The notes under the pieces are model-generated. The model saw only the letters and a list, made by a program, of their open reading frames with translations, was not told where the DNA came from and did no database searches. Both the position numbers and the translations under genes were made by a program. From contig JAHLWY010000239.1 of assembly GCA_020002185.1 (NCBI GenBank), forward strand, positions 1-64,000: 64,000 nt of DNA. The letters are read 5' to 3'. Position 1 is the first letter of the stretch. The number at the start of each line of letters is the position of its first letter. This DNA is from Paraescarpia echinospica (Eukaryota > Annelida > Polychaeta > Sabellida > Siboglinidae). Positions 18,334-61,226 of the stretch are shown piece after piece.

Positions 18334-18981
18334 TCAAACGGTCTCGCTCCCCTTCTTCGTCACGACCCGCGCCTCACGGACCGTATACGTATCCAGTATG
18401 CCACCCCACACGACCTTGTGCACGGTCAACTCCAAGACGGTGCCAACCAGGCTCGCCACAAAGCTACTGCGCAACTGGTCGGGCAACAGGGCTGACACAT
18501 GGTCGGCATTGTAATCGCCTATCGCCGAAATAGCTTCGTCGAACAGGGTGATCCAAATGCTGGCCTCCGTGTCGGCGTCCTTTTCGTCTTCCACCAAAAC
18601 GCGCACCGAAAAATACGTCTTCGCCGTTGCCTGTATGCCGTGTACAGCGCACACCCGACCACCACTTTCTAGGCCTCTCACTTTGCGCTTGCAAATGCCA
18701 CAGCCCATGTACGTGCATTTGCTTTTCCAAGCCACCCCAACGATTGTTAGGGGGGTAAGAATCTTATACGTGCCATCGCACGCCAGCACGAACTCTTTCA
18801 AAGACACTTCGGACGCACTCACCACGGCCTCGAAAGTAGGCCCCCCGTCGGCCGTCGGAAGCGCCTTCGCGCTGGCCTCCGACGCCGGCTTCGCTTTGCC
18901 ACCAGACGCCACCGTTGGCGCATCCCTCAGCTTGCTGCCTCTCTTTGGCGGCGCCTCTCCGTGCGCGACAGGCGGGGACAT
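18334..18981 (-). CDS. RPA-like OB-fold single-strand DNA-binding protein
   Basis: 215 residues from ATG 18981. Residues 1-55 are low-complexity. Residues ~60-215 resemble the C-terminal DNA-binding domain of replication protein A large subunit. There is an OB-fold start (FVLACDGTYKILTPLTIV). A zinc-ribbon insertion follows with C94-x2-C97-KRKV ... C111-x2-H114 (a further Cys89 lies just before). Then comes a strand/helix region, FSVRVLVED ... ASIWITLFDEAISAIG, which is the RPA pattern of A-x-WxTxFxExA. It would coat single-stranded replication intermediates. A TATA box lies 84 nt upstream. The stop is followed directly by ATG (TGAATG). The match is by pattern only. Confidence 0.72.
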   Translation of the reverse strand: MSPPVAHGEAPPKRGSKLRDAPTVASGGKAKPASEASAKALPTADGGPTFEAVVSASEVSLKEFVLACDGTYKILTPLTIVGVAWKSKCTYMGCGICKRKVRGLESGGRVCAVHGIQATAKTYFSVRVLVEDEKDADTEASIWITLFDEAISAIGDYNADHVSALLPDQLRSSFVASLVGTVLELTVHKVVWGGILDTYTVREARVVTKKGSETV

Positions 18982-19039
18982 GATCAACAACGCTCTGCAA
19001 CACACAAAACGGCAACGGTAGCAACACGACAGCGACAAT

Positions 19040-19367
19040 ATTTAGACGTTCTCCGCCCGGTCCCTATATAAGCGCTTTGCACACGGCCCGCACATGGCCC
19101 CCGTGCGCAAACGCACGCGAGCCGCAAAGCAGCCGACTCTTACAAGGTTACTAAAACTGAAAAAAATCTCTCGGTCAGTCTAGTGCACTAACAGAACGCC
19201 ACTTTTATTTCCTAATATAAAGTTACCATAAGATTCTCTAGCCCCCACTGACTATTATAGACCGCTTAGTTTGCTCACATTTCACATTTAACGGTCGTTT
19301 TAAAGACTTACAAACAGTTACATAAGCGCTTTATATAAACAGTGACGTCAGCCCCTTATGTAAAGCT
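19040..19367. promoter_or_regulatory. Divergent promoter region of the E1 right module
   Basis: A minus-strand TATA (CTTATATAGG, 19065-19071) faces the RPA-like gene. A plus-strand TATA (TATATAA, 19332-19338) faces the spliced gene. A perfect CRE/ATF site TGACGTCA sits at 19343-19350. The plus ATG at 19368 is only ~30 nt past its TATA box, so the leader would be almost absent. The stretch between is AT-richer and has no gene. Confidence 0.6.
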
Positions 19368-20452
19368 ATGGCGTACGTGTCTTGGTCGCAACACGTTGCC
19401 GCGCGCAAAACAGCGGCTCAACAACTGCGCAATTCATTTCTCACTATGGAGCCGATCGAACAAGTTGGTAATTATGCGGCCAATTCTCATCAGGCGCAAA
19501 ACAGGTACGTTTTGCTAACTCACCTAACACTGACTTTCCTCACTCACTTTCTTTTATAACGTTCACTAACTATTTCTTTTATAACGTTCACTAACTAACT
19601 ATTTTTACAGCGATCCGCCTCCCCAAAACGCCGGAAGCGGGACGCCCCAGGTCGACGTGAATACGCCTCCCCAAGTCGACGTGATTGCGCCTCCCCAAGC
19701 CGCCGGAGGTAGTGCTAATCCAGCGCCCCCCTCTATGCGTCTACCCCCACCCCAAAGCCGCCCCGGCGCAAGGTACGTTTAACGATAATAGCGCTTTTTT
19801 TATTTACCTTTATTTGCAGACGCCTACTTTCGATAACGCCTATAGCGGCTTTTTCCGTTCGCCCCGCTACCGACTTAATGTTTTTTTTACAGGCCCTAAC
19901 CTAAAAAGAGACGCGCCGTTACTTTAATACTTTTTTTCATACTTGCAGACGAAACATCGCCGGCTTCGATACCCTACATATAGGGCGCGGGCAAACCCTT
20001 GCGAGGCCCTCGCACCGAAACGGCTTCATTCATAGATCTCATAGAATAAATTTAACCCCAGGCGATCTGATTATGATAGATAGAGGGCCGCGCGCCGATC
20101 GACCTGGGGGCACATTGTACCTTGGCCGTCGCCGACCACATCACAGCCCTTAACACTGTTTCCTTCTCCACAGATGAACCCCCGCGCGCCAGTAGTCACT
20201 AATTGAACTTTTCCTCCTTCCCCCAGCCGACACATCTACGTGATCGACCCTAGTCTGGCACATGGACGCTACAATATCGGGCGGGGGATGACAGTGCACT
20301 ACATAGGACCTGCGCCCAACACAATCACATTCACGCCACGACGCCGCCACCACCAGCCCCACTTAGCCGTTGAGCCGCGCCAACGAGAAAAAGAACAAGA
20401 AGAAGAAGAATCAGAAGAAGAAGAGCCGGCAGAAAATTTCGACGATGACTAA
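19368..20452 (+). CDS. Spliced accessory gene with alternative 3' exons
   Basis: Exon 1 is 19368-19504, ending AACAG before GTACGT. Exon 2 is 19611-19772, between TTTTTACAG and GTACGT, and encodes proline-rich PPQ-VDV repeats. Both leave phase 2. Three downstream acceptors give open frames in that phase: TTTGCAG at ~19819, CTTGCAG at ~19947 (open to ~20154) and CCCCAG at ~20225. The last exon (to 20452) encodes a domain with HIYVIDPSLAHGRYNIGRGM, a basic RRRHHQPH patch and a long Glu/Asp tail. The 19947 and 20225 exons have loosely similar layouts, so they may be alternative ends. The reading frame continues for 71 codons after the TAA. No family is recognised. Confidence 0.6.
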
Positions 20453-20668
20453 AGTGGGTTCACCGATTTAGAATTTCTAGAGACCGACAACCCCCTACCA
20501 GAGGCGGCGGTAGAGACTTTCACACAGCCATTCTCCTTTGCCGATATATTTCCACGCCCCCAAATTCTCCCCCTCTCATTTGCCCCACCCATCCCAGCGC
20601 ATCTTTCCGTCCATTTAGGCTTTCCTCCACAACCCGCCGGCCGGAACGGCTTTGGCCCACCCCCATGA
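20453..20668 (+). other. In-frame extension beyond the stop of the spliced gene
   Basis: After TAA at 20450-20452 the same frame is open for 71 codons to TGA 20668. It encodes an acidic/aromatic start (SGFTDLEFLETDNPLPEA) and then proline-rich sequence. It could be a readthrough product or the remnant of a longer gene with a recent stop. Another frame is also open here, so chance is not excluded. Confidence 0.35.
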
Positions 20669-20695
20669 CCCCCCTTTCCGTCTTCCTCTGTAACC

Positions 20696-20701
20696 AATAA
20701 A
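20696..20701 (+). terminator. Poly(A) signal of the E1 right-hand plus gene
   Basis: AATAAA 28 nt after the TGA that ends the extended frame. Confidence 0.6.
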
Positions 20702-20739
20702 ATTTATTTCTCACCGTTTATTGTTTCTGTGTTTCCTTT

Positions 20740-21400
20740 CGCCTTCCAACGCACACACGAATATAGTTCCACCTACACATTTAGCCCACTCCACCAGCCT
20801 TCCAAAATCACACGAATAATTCCGCCTATATTGCAACACCAAACACCAGCGGCCGCCAAAGCCACAAGCTTAATACACGCGCACAGGCCAATATGTCAGC
20901 GCCGACCTCCAGCCGCCATAACGATATTGCACGCGCCTCAGATTCCACCAGTATTCCAAAGCGCACACGAAACAATCCAGCGAACGCCAAAGCCACAAGC
21001 TAAATACGCGCGCACACAGGCCAATCTGACAGCGCCGACCGCCAACTGCAATAACACACGAATAATTCCACCTATATTAATACGCGCACACACACACAGG
21101 CCAATCTGACAGCTCCGATCGCCAACTGCTATAACGATATTGCACCGCAATTGCACGCGTATCCATCAGCTGTGCCGCAGCCAGCACTGACAGGCAATAT
21201 CCACATCGGCGCCAGAACCTTATTACAAGAGCGCGCCCCGAAAAACATTTATCCGGCCTTCCGTGCCGCAGCCAGCACTGACAGGCAATATCCACATCGG
21301 CGCCAGAACCTTATTACAAGCGCGCGCCCCGAAAAACCTTTATCCGGCCTTCCGTCAAACAATGCACATAAAACTCCTACAGACTGACATACGATACGCC
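20740..21400. repeat. Subterminal repeats of E1 right end
   Basis: Non-coding. An ~89-bp direct duplication (GCCGCAGCCAGCACTGACAG ... TTATCCGGCCTTCCGT) covers about 21174-21352. Other copies of CACACGAATAATTCC, AGGCCAATCTGACAGC and ATAACGATATTGCAC lie between 20810 and 21150. Confidence 0.75.
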
Positions 21401-21446
21401 GTTCGCCAGTGAGTCGTGGAAACCAGGCCACTCAATTGACCTCCTG

Positions 21447-22015
21447 ATCTCCAGCGCGCCGGGGGTAATCTAAACCTCGATGATACCCACCCCCATCACC
21501 GCGCCGGTCTAGAAGCTTCTAGAAGGTTCTAGAAGGTTCTAGAACCTTCCCGCGCGTCATTATTTTAAACTCGCTGATCTCCAGGGGTGTCACTTCACTC
21601 TAAAATCTTTCCCACCTCCCGTGCACGTAATGAATACTAATTGGTCTCTATTTACTATTTTTTGTCATTGCTAACGTTCTCCTCCGATAATTGCGCTACT
21701 CATTTGTTACTAATTAGTACTTAATTAATTATCTCCAGCGCGCCGGGGGTAATCTAAACCTCGATGATACCCACCCCCATCACCGCGCCGGTCTAGAAGC
21801 TTCTAGAAGGTTCTAGAACCTTCCCGCGCGTCATTATTTTAAACTCGCTGATCTCCAGGGGTGTCACTTCACTCTAAAATCTTTCCCACCTCCCGTGCAC
21901 GTAATGAATATACTAATTGGTCTCTATTTACTATTTTTTGTCATTGCTAACGTTCTCCTCCGATAATTGCGCTACTCATTTGTTACTAATTAGTACTTAA
22001 TTAATTAATTAATTA
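21447..22015. repeat. ~284-bp tandem duplication next to the right TIR
   Basis: ATCTCCAGCGCGCCGGGGGT starts at 21447 and again at 21731. Both copies run through TCTAGAAGCTTCTAGAAGG, CGCGCGTCATTATTTTAAAC and GTGCACGTAATGAATA to TAGTACTTAATTAATT. The first copy has one extra TCTAGAAGGT unit. The high identity suggests a recent event. Confidence 0.9.
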
Positions 22016-22236
22016 CCCTAATTAGTACCTGATTAGTCACTAGAGGTCGTCATTCACCCTATTTATTTCCTCTTTATTCAGTAGATGGCGACACCCTCTT
22101 TCTCATGACCCCCATCAATCACTTTTGACGTTGCTATAATCATACTGCTAAAAAACGTAGGAATTCTACTTATAAAAAACTCAAAAGCCTTTGATCTTAG
22201 GTCACTTCCGGGGATGGCGAACCGCTACCTACTACT
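21969..22236 (-). repeat. E1 right terminal inverted repeat
   Basis: Reverse complement of 4653-4841 with extra sequence. About 46 bp (around 22147-22192, containing GTAGGAATTCTACTTATAAA) is absent from the left copy, and TTAATTAA units are expanded. The tip is ...CCTACTACT. Confidence 0.9.
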
Positions 22237-23400
22237 GTTGCCCTATCCGAACATACACTTCAAAGTTCAATTTTTTTTAACTTATAGCAATGTCGATTAA
22301 AACTGGCGGCTTTATGCCATCTAATAAGTATCGAGCTAGCGTATTATTTTGTGTATACAGTGTTTATACACGTTTCGTTCCAGTCGTTTGCATCTCGGAC
22401 GCCACACCTCAGTGGTCTATATAAACGTCACGGTTAATTTGTATGACATTTGGGTTTATGGATTCTGCAGGTTTGTAACGGACATTAAACGATTGAAATA
22501 TTTGGTTCCTACTATTATTCGAAATCACGTAGGCCCTAACTCGTCGGACATGCGAACGCTGATCGTAATTTTTACAATGTTCGTGGCAACTGGTGAATAT
22601 CTGCCTGTGTTTCACCCAAAGTCGTCTAATTTTCTACACTGATGATCACGCCGAAGTTGAGAATCATAGGATGTGTTACGTAAGTTGCAAACATTATAGG
22701 CAACATGCGGAACGTTGTAAAACGACTGTTAATAATAACGTAATTGTCGTTAAAGGGAGATTTTTTTATAGTAAAGCATGCTAATCAGTATAGGCAATAA
22801 ATCTGGTAAGAGACTGTCCACCAAAATGTGTTTTAATATCCATTTTTTTAAATACGGGCTGGTGGAGCAAACCGTTTGCTTTTAATGGAAGTTTGCCTAT
22901 TTCTGAAGGCATCATGACAGCTTACTGACATAAGAAACTCCGCCCCTCTCGCTCACGAACTTTTCGGAATTATCACAGCTGCCTATTCGAGGATTTGAAT
23001 AATACGGCGGCAATTTTGGGAAACAGTGAACTGTTGAATTCAGGCGATGTTTCCGTTTCGGTAAGACACATTTCAGCGTTCCGTAGGTTACAATAGATGT
23101 AACGTATACGGTATAAAATGATTTTATAAAAAACAACAAACGGAATACCTCCCTTTAAATGTCAGGTACGACCACTTTGAAAATACGTAACGCTCTGTGA
23201 CACACAACTTAAAACTAACAAGTTGGTTGATAGATATCTGATGTCATCATAAATATCAACTAAAATCGCTTACGAATTACATACGTCGACCTTATATCCC
23301 TTACCAAGGATGATTTTTAGTCAACTTAATAAATGCAGGTGACATTCTGAATAGTGTTACGTGTTCATGTGAACATAAGATTACTATATAATTTACATAC
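22237..23400. other. Gene-less AT-rich stretch
   Basis: I see no exon, repeat family or RNA gene here. A TTTATGCCATCT motif near 22311 echoes the GCTTTATGCCA repeats of E1. Further phosphatase exons expected downstream of 23401 were not found in the window. Confidence 0.5.
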
Positions 23401-55814
<32,414 letters not shown>

Positions 55815-56770
55815 CTGAACATAAGAACACATCGATACGTTTATGTTAACAATTTTCACAAGTTGGCCAGTGGGGTTTGCATAGTTCCCACAAAGGTTAG
55901 ACTTTTGTGTCATGATAAATACTTATTGGTTCATGAAAATCCCCAGTTTTCAATTGAGACTAAAGTGAATCCCATGAGTTTCTTCGTGTACACTCCCTTG
56001 TGATTCCTGCAAATAATCAGTGGAATCACAGGAGAAATGTACATAGATGAAATACTCAGTATGTGTGAACAGTATTAACTAGATCTAGATGTCATGTTGG
56101 CTGCCTAGGCTTTCTTGCAGGGGTGGTACCTAGTGCATAAATATGTCATTGTTTATGGTCAGTTATCACGGAACGTCGACACTGTGTTTGTCTGATATAA
56201 CCATCACAAAAATATACAGCACGATATAGTAATGGTGTTTACGGCAACTGCCTCAATGAAAGGTGTCATGGGAACCCAATTTTTATATGTGTATCTTCAA
56301 AACTATTGGCCGATACCGAGCGTGTGCACATTTTCAACAAAGCATATGTAAGGGTAAATAATAAAACACAAAAATAATAGTACATAACATGTGTTGATAG
56401 TGCCGTTTAGATAACACGTACATTGGTTAAAGTGTAAATTAATTAGTTTTAATATATTATTATTCACATAGGCAGCCACGGGTGTAGCATGCCTATTCGG
56501 TACACATACAGACTCGACGTACGTTTACACTGCCTATGATCAGTCGTCTGTTTATACCAATTTTATTTTATTTTTAATCGGCACGTTTTGTAATATATGT
56601 TTGTACACCACTTCTGGATTTAGGCGGGAAGATGAATCGTATGTGTGATGAACCTGTGTGAGTGACTTTAATGATTTTGCTTTTCAACTGAACATACAAG
56701 CCCATTATCGCCCAACCAGTGACCAACAGGTGTCTCACCACCAGTTGAAAACTACAACAACAACCTACAT
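55815..56770. other. Gene-less intron stretch upstream of the FN3 exons
   Basis: No further FN3 exon is seen here. Upstream exons of the phosphatase should lie beyond the LINE or outside the window. Confidence 0.45.
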
Positions 56771-56846
56771 TTGTGGCTACCTGTAGCATACCCGTGTTGC
56801 GTGTGGCCCTTTCACCGTGACACCCACAAGGTACACTATTGCGTCA

Positions 56847-57730
56847 TGGCGAGTGTTACAACCAACAAGCCAATGACCAGAGCGAGCGGGGCGACTAACA
56901 ACACAACGAACAATGAACCAAGCCTCGCATCTATCGCTGCTGACATCAAGTCATTTAGTGACATCATTGAAAATAGATTCTCAACTTTCGAGAAAAGTTG
57001 CGGATATGATCGAAGATCAGATGAAAACATTCCATGACGACATTAACACACGAACAGCAGCTCTAGAAGAAAGGATACTAAATCTCGAACAAAGATATGC
57101 CTGTGTAGATACGGACGAGAACCTGGAGGGCCGTCTTACAGCTTTGGAGAACAGGGTGCCCTCGTACGCAGACGTAGTGGGTGCACACGACGGTCGCGCT
57201 CTAAACAGTGTCATTCTTAACCTACCCGAATCGGAGAACGAAAACGTAGTGGAAAAAATCAACCAAATACTGAGAGACGGGCTCAAGCTCACAGATGTAA
57301 AAAAACTGTATGCAAAACATCCAGCAGAAACGGCTACCCTGGCGTCTTAATAACGACGTTTAAAACCGCTAATGACAAAGCGAAAGTAATAAAAACAAAA
57401 AAAGACTTACGACAAAGTGCAAAATATCGTGACATCATAATAGTCCACGACAAGCCAAAAGAGCAACGTGTAATCGAATCGAACTTCAGAATCCTCGTGA
57501 AAGCTCTTGACAACAACAACCTGGAATTACGTGGCTCCAGAATCACGAGATGTGACGCCGGATCTCGTAACGCCAACAACCGCGCTCACAATTCCCATCA
57601 ACCACCAGGAACAATGAACAAGGAAACAGTCGTGGTCGAAACCCAAGAAATCGAGGGACACGTCGGGAGTGCGACAATAGATCAGATGTGCGCGGTCGTC
57701 GCTAGGTGTCCGTGGGATGTTGGAATGTTA
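56847..57730 (+). pseudogene. LINE ORF1 (coiled-coil nucleic-acid-binding protein)
   Basis: Three overlapping pieces in different frames. The first has a Ser/Thr/Asn-rich head. The second contains a heptad region (DDINTRTAALEERILNLEQR) and PSYADVVGAH. The third has VIKTKKDLRQSAKYRDIIIV and VHDKPKEQRVIESNFRILVK. Shifts lie near 56995 and 57345. The layout is of L1/CR1-like ORF1 proteins, which bind the LINE RNA. Confidence 0.6.
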
Positions 57731-58132
57731 ACGGGTGGAAGCTAAACAAAAACACCGACAACTACCAAGTGAGGACAGAATGTGTTAAACACCTCAACAC
57801 GGATGTAATCGCCATGGTGGAAACACATTTACAGATGTAAACACGCTGGAAATGAATGGATATAAGTGGTGGGGGCATAATCGCACAAACCTGAATTGTC
57901 GGGCCAAGTCAGGGTCAGGCGGAGTGGGCATTTTTGTAAAAGATGCTCTGCTGCATGATTTTAATGTGAAAATTCTAGACACATCTGTGGAAGGAATAAT
58001 GTGGATAACTTTCACAAGCAAGAGCTCGGACACTAGTTTTAGGATGTGTGTGTGTTACCTTCCTCCTGACGGATCATCACGTTACATTGACCCCGAAACC
58101 TATTACAACGAACTATTATCACATATATACCG

Positions 58133-58332
58133 TGACATAGTAATGTTATTTAATTTGTTTATGCGTTTGGCAGTTCTGCAGCTGTATTAGTGAATTTGAC
58201 TGTTCTGCAGTTTAGCTGCTCTACCATGATATTATTGTAACAGCTCAGTGCAGTTGCACTTTGAGAATACGTTGAACTTTTATGTTGATTAAAGCCTACA
58301 ACTAGGCCTAACGACTTTGTGTTATTACATCA
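58133..58332 (+). repeat. 5' LTR
   Basis: TG...CA, 200 bp. Contains AACTTTTATGTTGATTAAA (58275-58293), which is the exact reverse complement of 58334-58352 just outside the LTR. Confidence 0.93.
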
Positions 58333-58333
58333 A

Positions 58334-58352
58334 TTTAATCAACATAAAAGTT
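58334..58352 (+). promoter_or_regulatory. Primer-binding position, self-complementary to the LTR
   Basis: TTTAATCAACATAAAAGTT lies one base after the LTR and pairs perfectly over 19 nt with 58275-58293 in the LTR. This layout is that of the Tf1/sushi self-priming elements rather than tRNA priming. Confidence 0.65.
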
Positions 58353-58458
58353 GCTCAAATAATATGTACTTGGGCAACTCCAATCGTGGACTTGCTGGCC
58401 TCGGGCCAAACAAACTGCGACAATTTCAGCCCATTGCTATTTGTGGTTCACTGCTACT

Positions 58459-59624
58459 ATGGATAGGCTACTCAGACCAGAACGTCTTGATACTGATCCA
58501 AACTCATCATCAGCATCTAAAGAGTGGACGCACTGGTTGAAAACATTCCAAAATTTTTGTCTGTTCTTCCTGCCGAAGGACTGGATAAACTTTGCGTGTT
58601 AACTAACTACGTTACGCCGAAGATCTATGAGAGCATCGCGGAATGTGTCACCTACGAAAACGCTATTGATACTTTGGAAGCTTTGTACATAAAACCTACG
58701 AATGAGATTTTCGCTCGACACCTCCTGGCTACACGTCGCCAACAAGCCGGTGAAACTTTAGACGAATATCTACAGGCTCTAAAAACGTTAAGCAAAGACT
58801 GTAACTTCAAAAGTGTTACTGCTGCTCTACACCGAGAGGAATCCATCAGAGACGCATTCATCAGCGGTCTACAATCATCATTGATCCGTCAACGCCTCTT
58901 GGAAAATAAGACGTTAGACTTAGCGGCCATGTTTGATCAGGCTAGGTCATTAGACTCGGCGCAGAAGAATTCGGAGCTGTACTGTGCTCCACCTGTACCC
59001 TCATTCAGTGCCGCTGCCGGTGAACAAAAATCTGCTGTTGAGGAGGATTCAACTGATCGTTCTTTTGCGTCTGCCGCTGCTAACAATAAATGTTTCTTCT
59101 GTGGTAATACTAGACATCCACGCGCAAAATGTCCTGCATGCGAAGCCATATGCAATAAATGTCAAAAGAAGGGACATTTCGCGAAAGTGTGTCGCTCGGA
59201 ACCTGTTTCCAAGGTTGCATCAACTGGGATGAATCCGCTGAATCGTCCAACTATTGCATCTGTGACGTCTGTAACTGGCCCATCAGCGCTATCTAAAGCA
59301 ATGTGTAAGATTGGCTTATACGGGCTAGAAGTTGAATGCCTGATTGACAGTGGTAGTACTGAGAGCTTCATTCATCCAAAGCTTATCAGACAAAAGTCTA
59401 TAACGACTTACCCTTCGGACAATGTTGTTTCCATGGCTTCGGCGTCTCTTTCAGCTAAAGCGCTTGGGTTTTGTGAAGTTGACCTAACAGTAAAGGGATG
59501 TGACTACAAAAACGTTCGATTGAACATACTTCCTGAGCTATGCGTAGACGTTATCCTCGGGTTAGACTTTCAGCAGCAGCATGAGAGTGTCACATTGAAA
59601 TACGGGGAGATCAGCCACCCCTGA
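58459..59624 (+). pseudogene. Gag-protease polyprotein with one frameshift
   Basis: ATG 58459 opens the gag head (DRLLRPERLDTDPNSSSASK). A one-base shift in the T-run near 58555 moves the frame to the long 366-codon ORF that follows. The gag body includes PTNEIFARHLLATRRQQAGE. Then come two CCHC-type knuckles (CFFCGNTRHPRAKC and CNKCQKKGHFAKVC) and an aspartic protease with the active-site CLIDSGSTESFI and ILGLDF. The order gag-CCHC-protease matches Gypsy elements. Only the homopolymer shift breaks it, so a sequencing error is possible. Confidence 0.82.
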
Positions 59625-59644
59625 CGCTTTGCGGACTAACCACT

Positions 59645-60909
59645 TTGTGCGTTGATCCTCCAGAACTTTTCGCTAATCTGTCAGCTGATTGTCATCCCAT
59701 TGCTTCAAAATCGCGTCGCTACAGCTTTGATGATCGTAAGTTCATTGAAAAAGAAACTCAGCGACTATTACGTGAAGGGATTATAGAACCCAGTAATTCC
59801 CCCTGGCGTGCGCAAATTGTTGTCACAAAGGACGAAAATCATAAGAAGCGCCTCGCGATTGATTACTCTCAGACGGTCAACAGGTTCACGCTACTCGACT
59901 TCGATATTATGTATCGCCCAGGAAAGGAAAACATACCTTCTGACACTTTCTCGAGGTCGTTTTGTTCATCTATAGGCACGGACCTTCGTCAACTAATCGA
60001 ACTCCATGAGTCACTATGTCACACTGGAGTGACACGTATGCTCCACTTTGTGAAATCAAAGAACTTATCTTATTCGGTTGAAGACGTGCGACGGTTGACC
60101 AGCTCATGCAAAGTCTGTGCAGAGAGTAAACCTAGATTCTATCAGCCAGAAAACATGCATCTCATTAAAACCACACAGCCATTCGAACGACTTAATGTGG
60201 ACCTCTGCCAAGTACTGACAAACATCTATACTTCCTGACGGTTGTAGATGAGTACTCTAGGTTCCCCTTTGTGTTCCCGTGTGCAGACATGACTACGCCT
60301 ACTGTCATCAGCTGTCTGTGTCAATTGTTCGCACTATTTGGAACGCCCGCCTACATTCATTCTGATCGTGGGTCCTCTTTCATGAGCAGAGAGCTCCTGG
60401 AGTTCCTAATGAGTAAAGGCATCGCTAGCAGCAGAACTACAAGCTATAATCCTCAAGGAAATGGCCAGACGGAGAGATACAATGGAATAGTCTGGAAGGC
60501 GATCACCATGGCACTGAAGTCGCGTAATTTGCCTCCCAAATGCTGGCAAATTGTACTGCCTGATGTGTTGCACTCTATTCGCTCTCTATTGTCAACAGCA
60601 ACCAACGTGACTCCTCATGAGAGGCTGTTAAATTTCGCTAGACGCTCTACAACCGGAGGGTCCGTACCGACTTGGCTATGTACACCTGGACCCATCTTAC
60701 TCAAAAGGCATGTACGTCACAGCAAAATGGAACCACTCGTGGACCAAGTAGAACTTCTTCAAGCGAATCCTCAGTACGCTCATGTTCACTACCCCGATGG
60801 CCGGGAAACGACCGTGTCCATCCGACATTTGGCCCCGACAGGCGAGTCGTCAGCAGATGAACGGCTACATCAACCCGAAGGAGTTCCCACGACGACCCGT
60901 GTCCATTGA
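59645..60909 (+). pseudogene. Pol remnant: RT start, H2C2 finger, integrase
   Basis: RT begins normally (LREGIIEPSNSPWRAQIVVT, then KRLAIDYSQTVNRFTLLD). At ~59900 it jumps in frame to the RNase H end (FDIMYRPGKENIPSDTFSR). All of the YxDD core is deleted. An HHCC finger (HESLCH ... CKVCAE) and the integrase core follow: the DVDxC region near 60200, Asp in HSDRGSSF, Glu in GQTERYNG. A frameshift with loss of a few codons lies near 60210. The C-terminal GPI-type domain ends at 60909. Confidence 0.85.
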
Positions 60910-61013
60910 CATTTTTGCTGAACATCCTGAGGGAGAAGGCGAATAACAGCTTCGACGTTCGTCGAACCCCTGTACGCTTGGACCTTTAAGTGGACTAATA
61001 ATGACTGCTTTCT

Positions 61014-61026
61014 AGCAAGGGGAGAA
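61014..61026 (+). promoter_or_regulatory. Polypurine tract
   Basis: AAGGGGAGAA directly precedes the 3' LTR and would prime plus-strand DNA. Confidence 0.8.
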
Positions 61027-61226
61027 TGACATAGTAATGTTATTTAATTTGTTTATGCGTTTGGCAGTTCTGCAGCTGTATTAGTGAATTTGACTGTTCT
61101 GCAGTTTAGCTGCTCTACCATGATATTATTGTAACAGCTCAGTGCAGTTGCACTTTGAGAATGCGTTGAACTTTTATGTTGATTAAAGCCTACAACTAGG
61201 CCTAACGACTTTGTGTTATTACATCA
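61027..61226 (+). repeat. 3' LTR
   Basis: 200 bp; identical to the 5' LTR except GAATGCG for GAATACG. Confidence 0.93.

Larger units (their letters stand above)
4653..22236. mobile_element. E1: Polinton/Maverick (adintovirus-like) element, ~17.6 kb
   Basis: The ends are inverted repeats: the left begins AGTAGTGGTTCC and the right ends in ACTACT, with a shared GGAAGTGACCTAAGATC block just inside. AG...CT ends are typical of Polintons. Inside are the hallmark genes PolB, rve-type integrase, FtsK/A32-like ATPase, adenain-like protease, and penton-like and major capsid proteins. The interior is clearly GC-rich while the flank at right is AT-rich, so the boundaries also show as a composition step. 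PolB carries two reading-frame lesions and the integrase has no in-frame ATG, so this copy is probably not fully functional. The 6 bp outside the two ends (TCGGGG and GTTGCC) do not match, so no target duplication is preserved. Confidence 0.93.
58133..61226 (+). mobile_element. Gypsy (Ty3)-type LTR retrotransposon with internal deletion
   Basis: Two 200-bp LTRs (58133-58332, 61027-61226) begin TGACATAG and end TTACATCA and differ at one visible base. The target duplication TACCG is at 58128-58132 and 61227-61231. Inside are gag-protease, the first part of RT, the end of RNase H, an H2C2 finger and the integrase. The RT core and most of RNase H are missing, so it cannot move on its own. The near-identical LTRs point to a recent insertion, probably driven by a full copy elsewhere. 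Confidence 0.93.

Noticed and set aside
4647..22242. Six-base target duplication for E1
   Set aside because: TCGGGG and GTTGCC do not match in any register tried.
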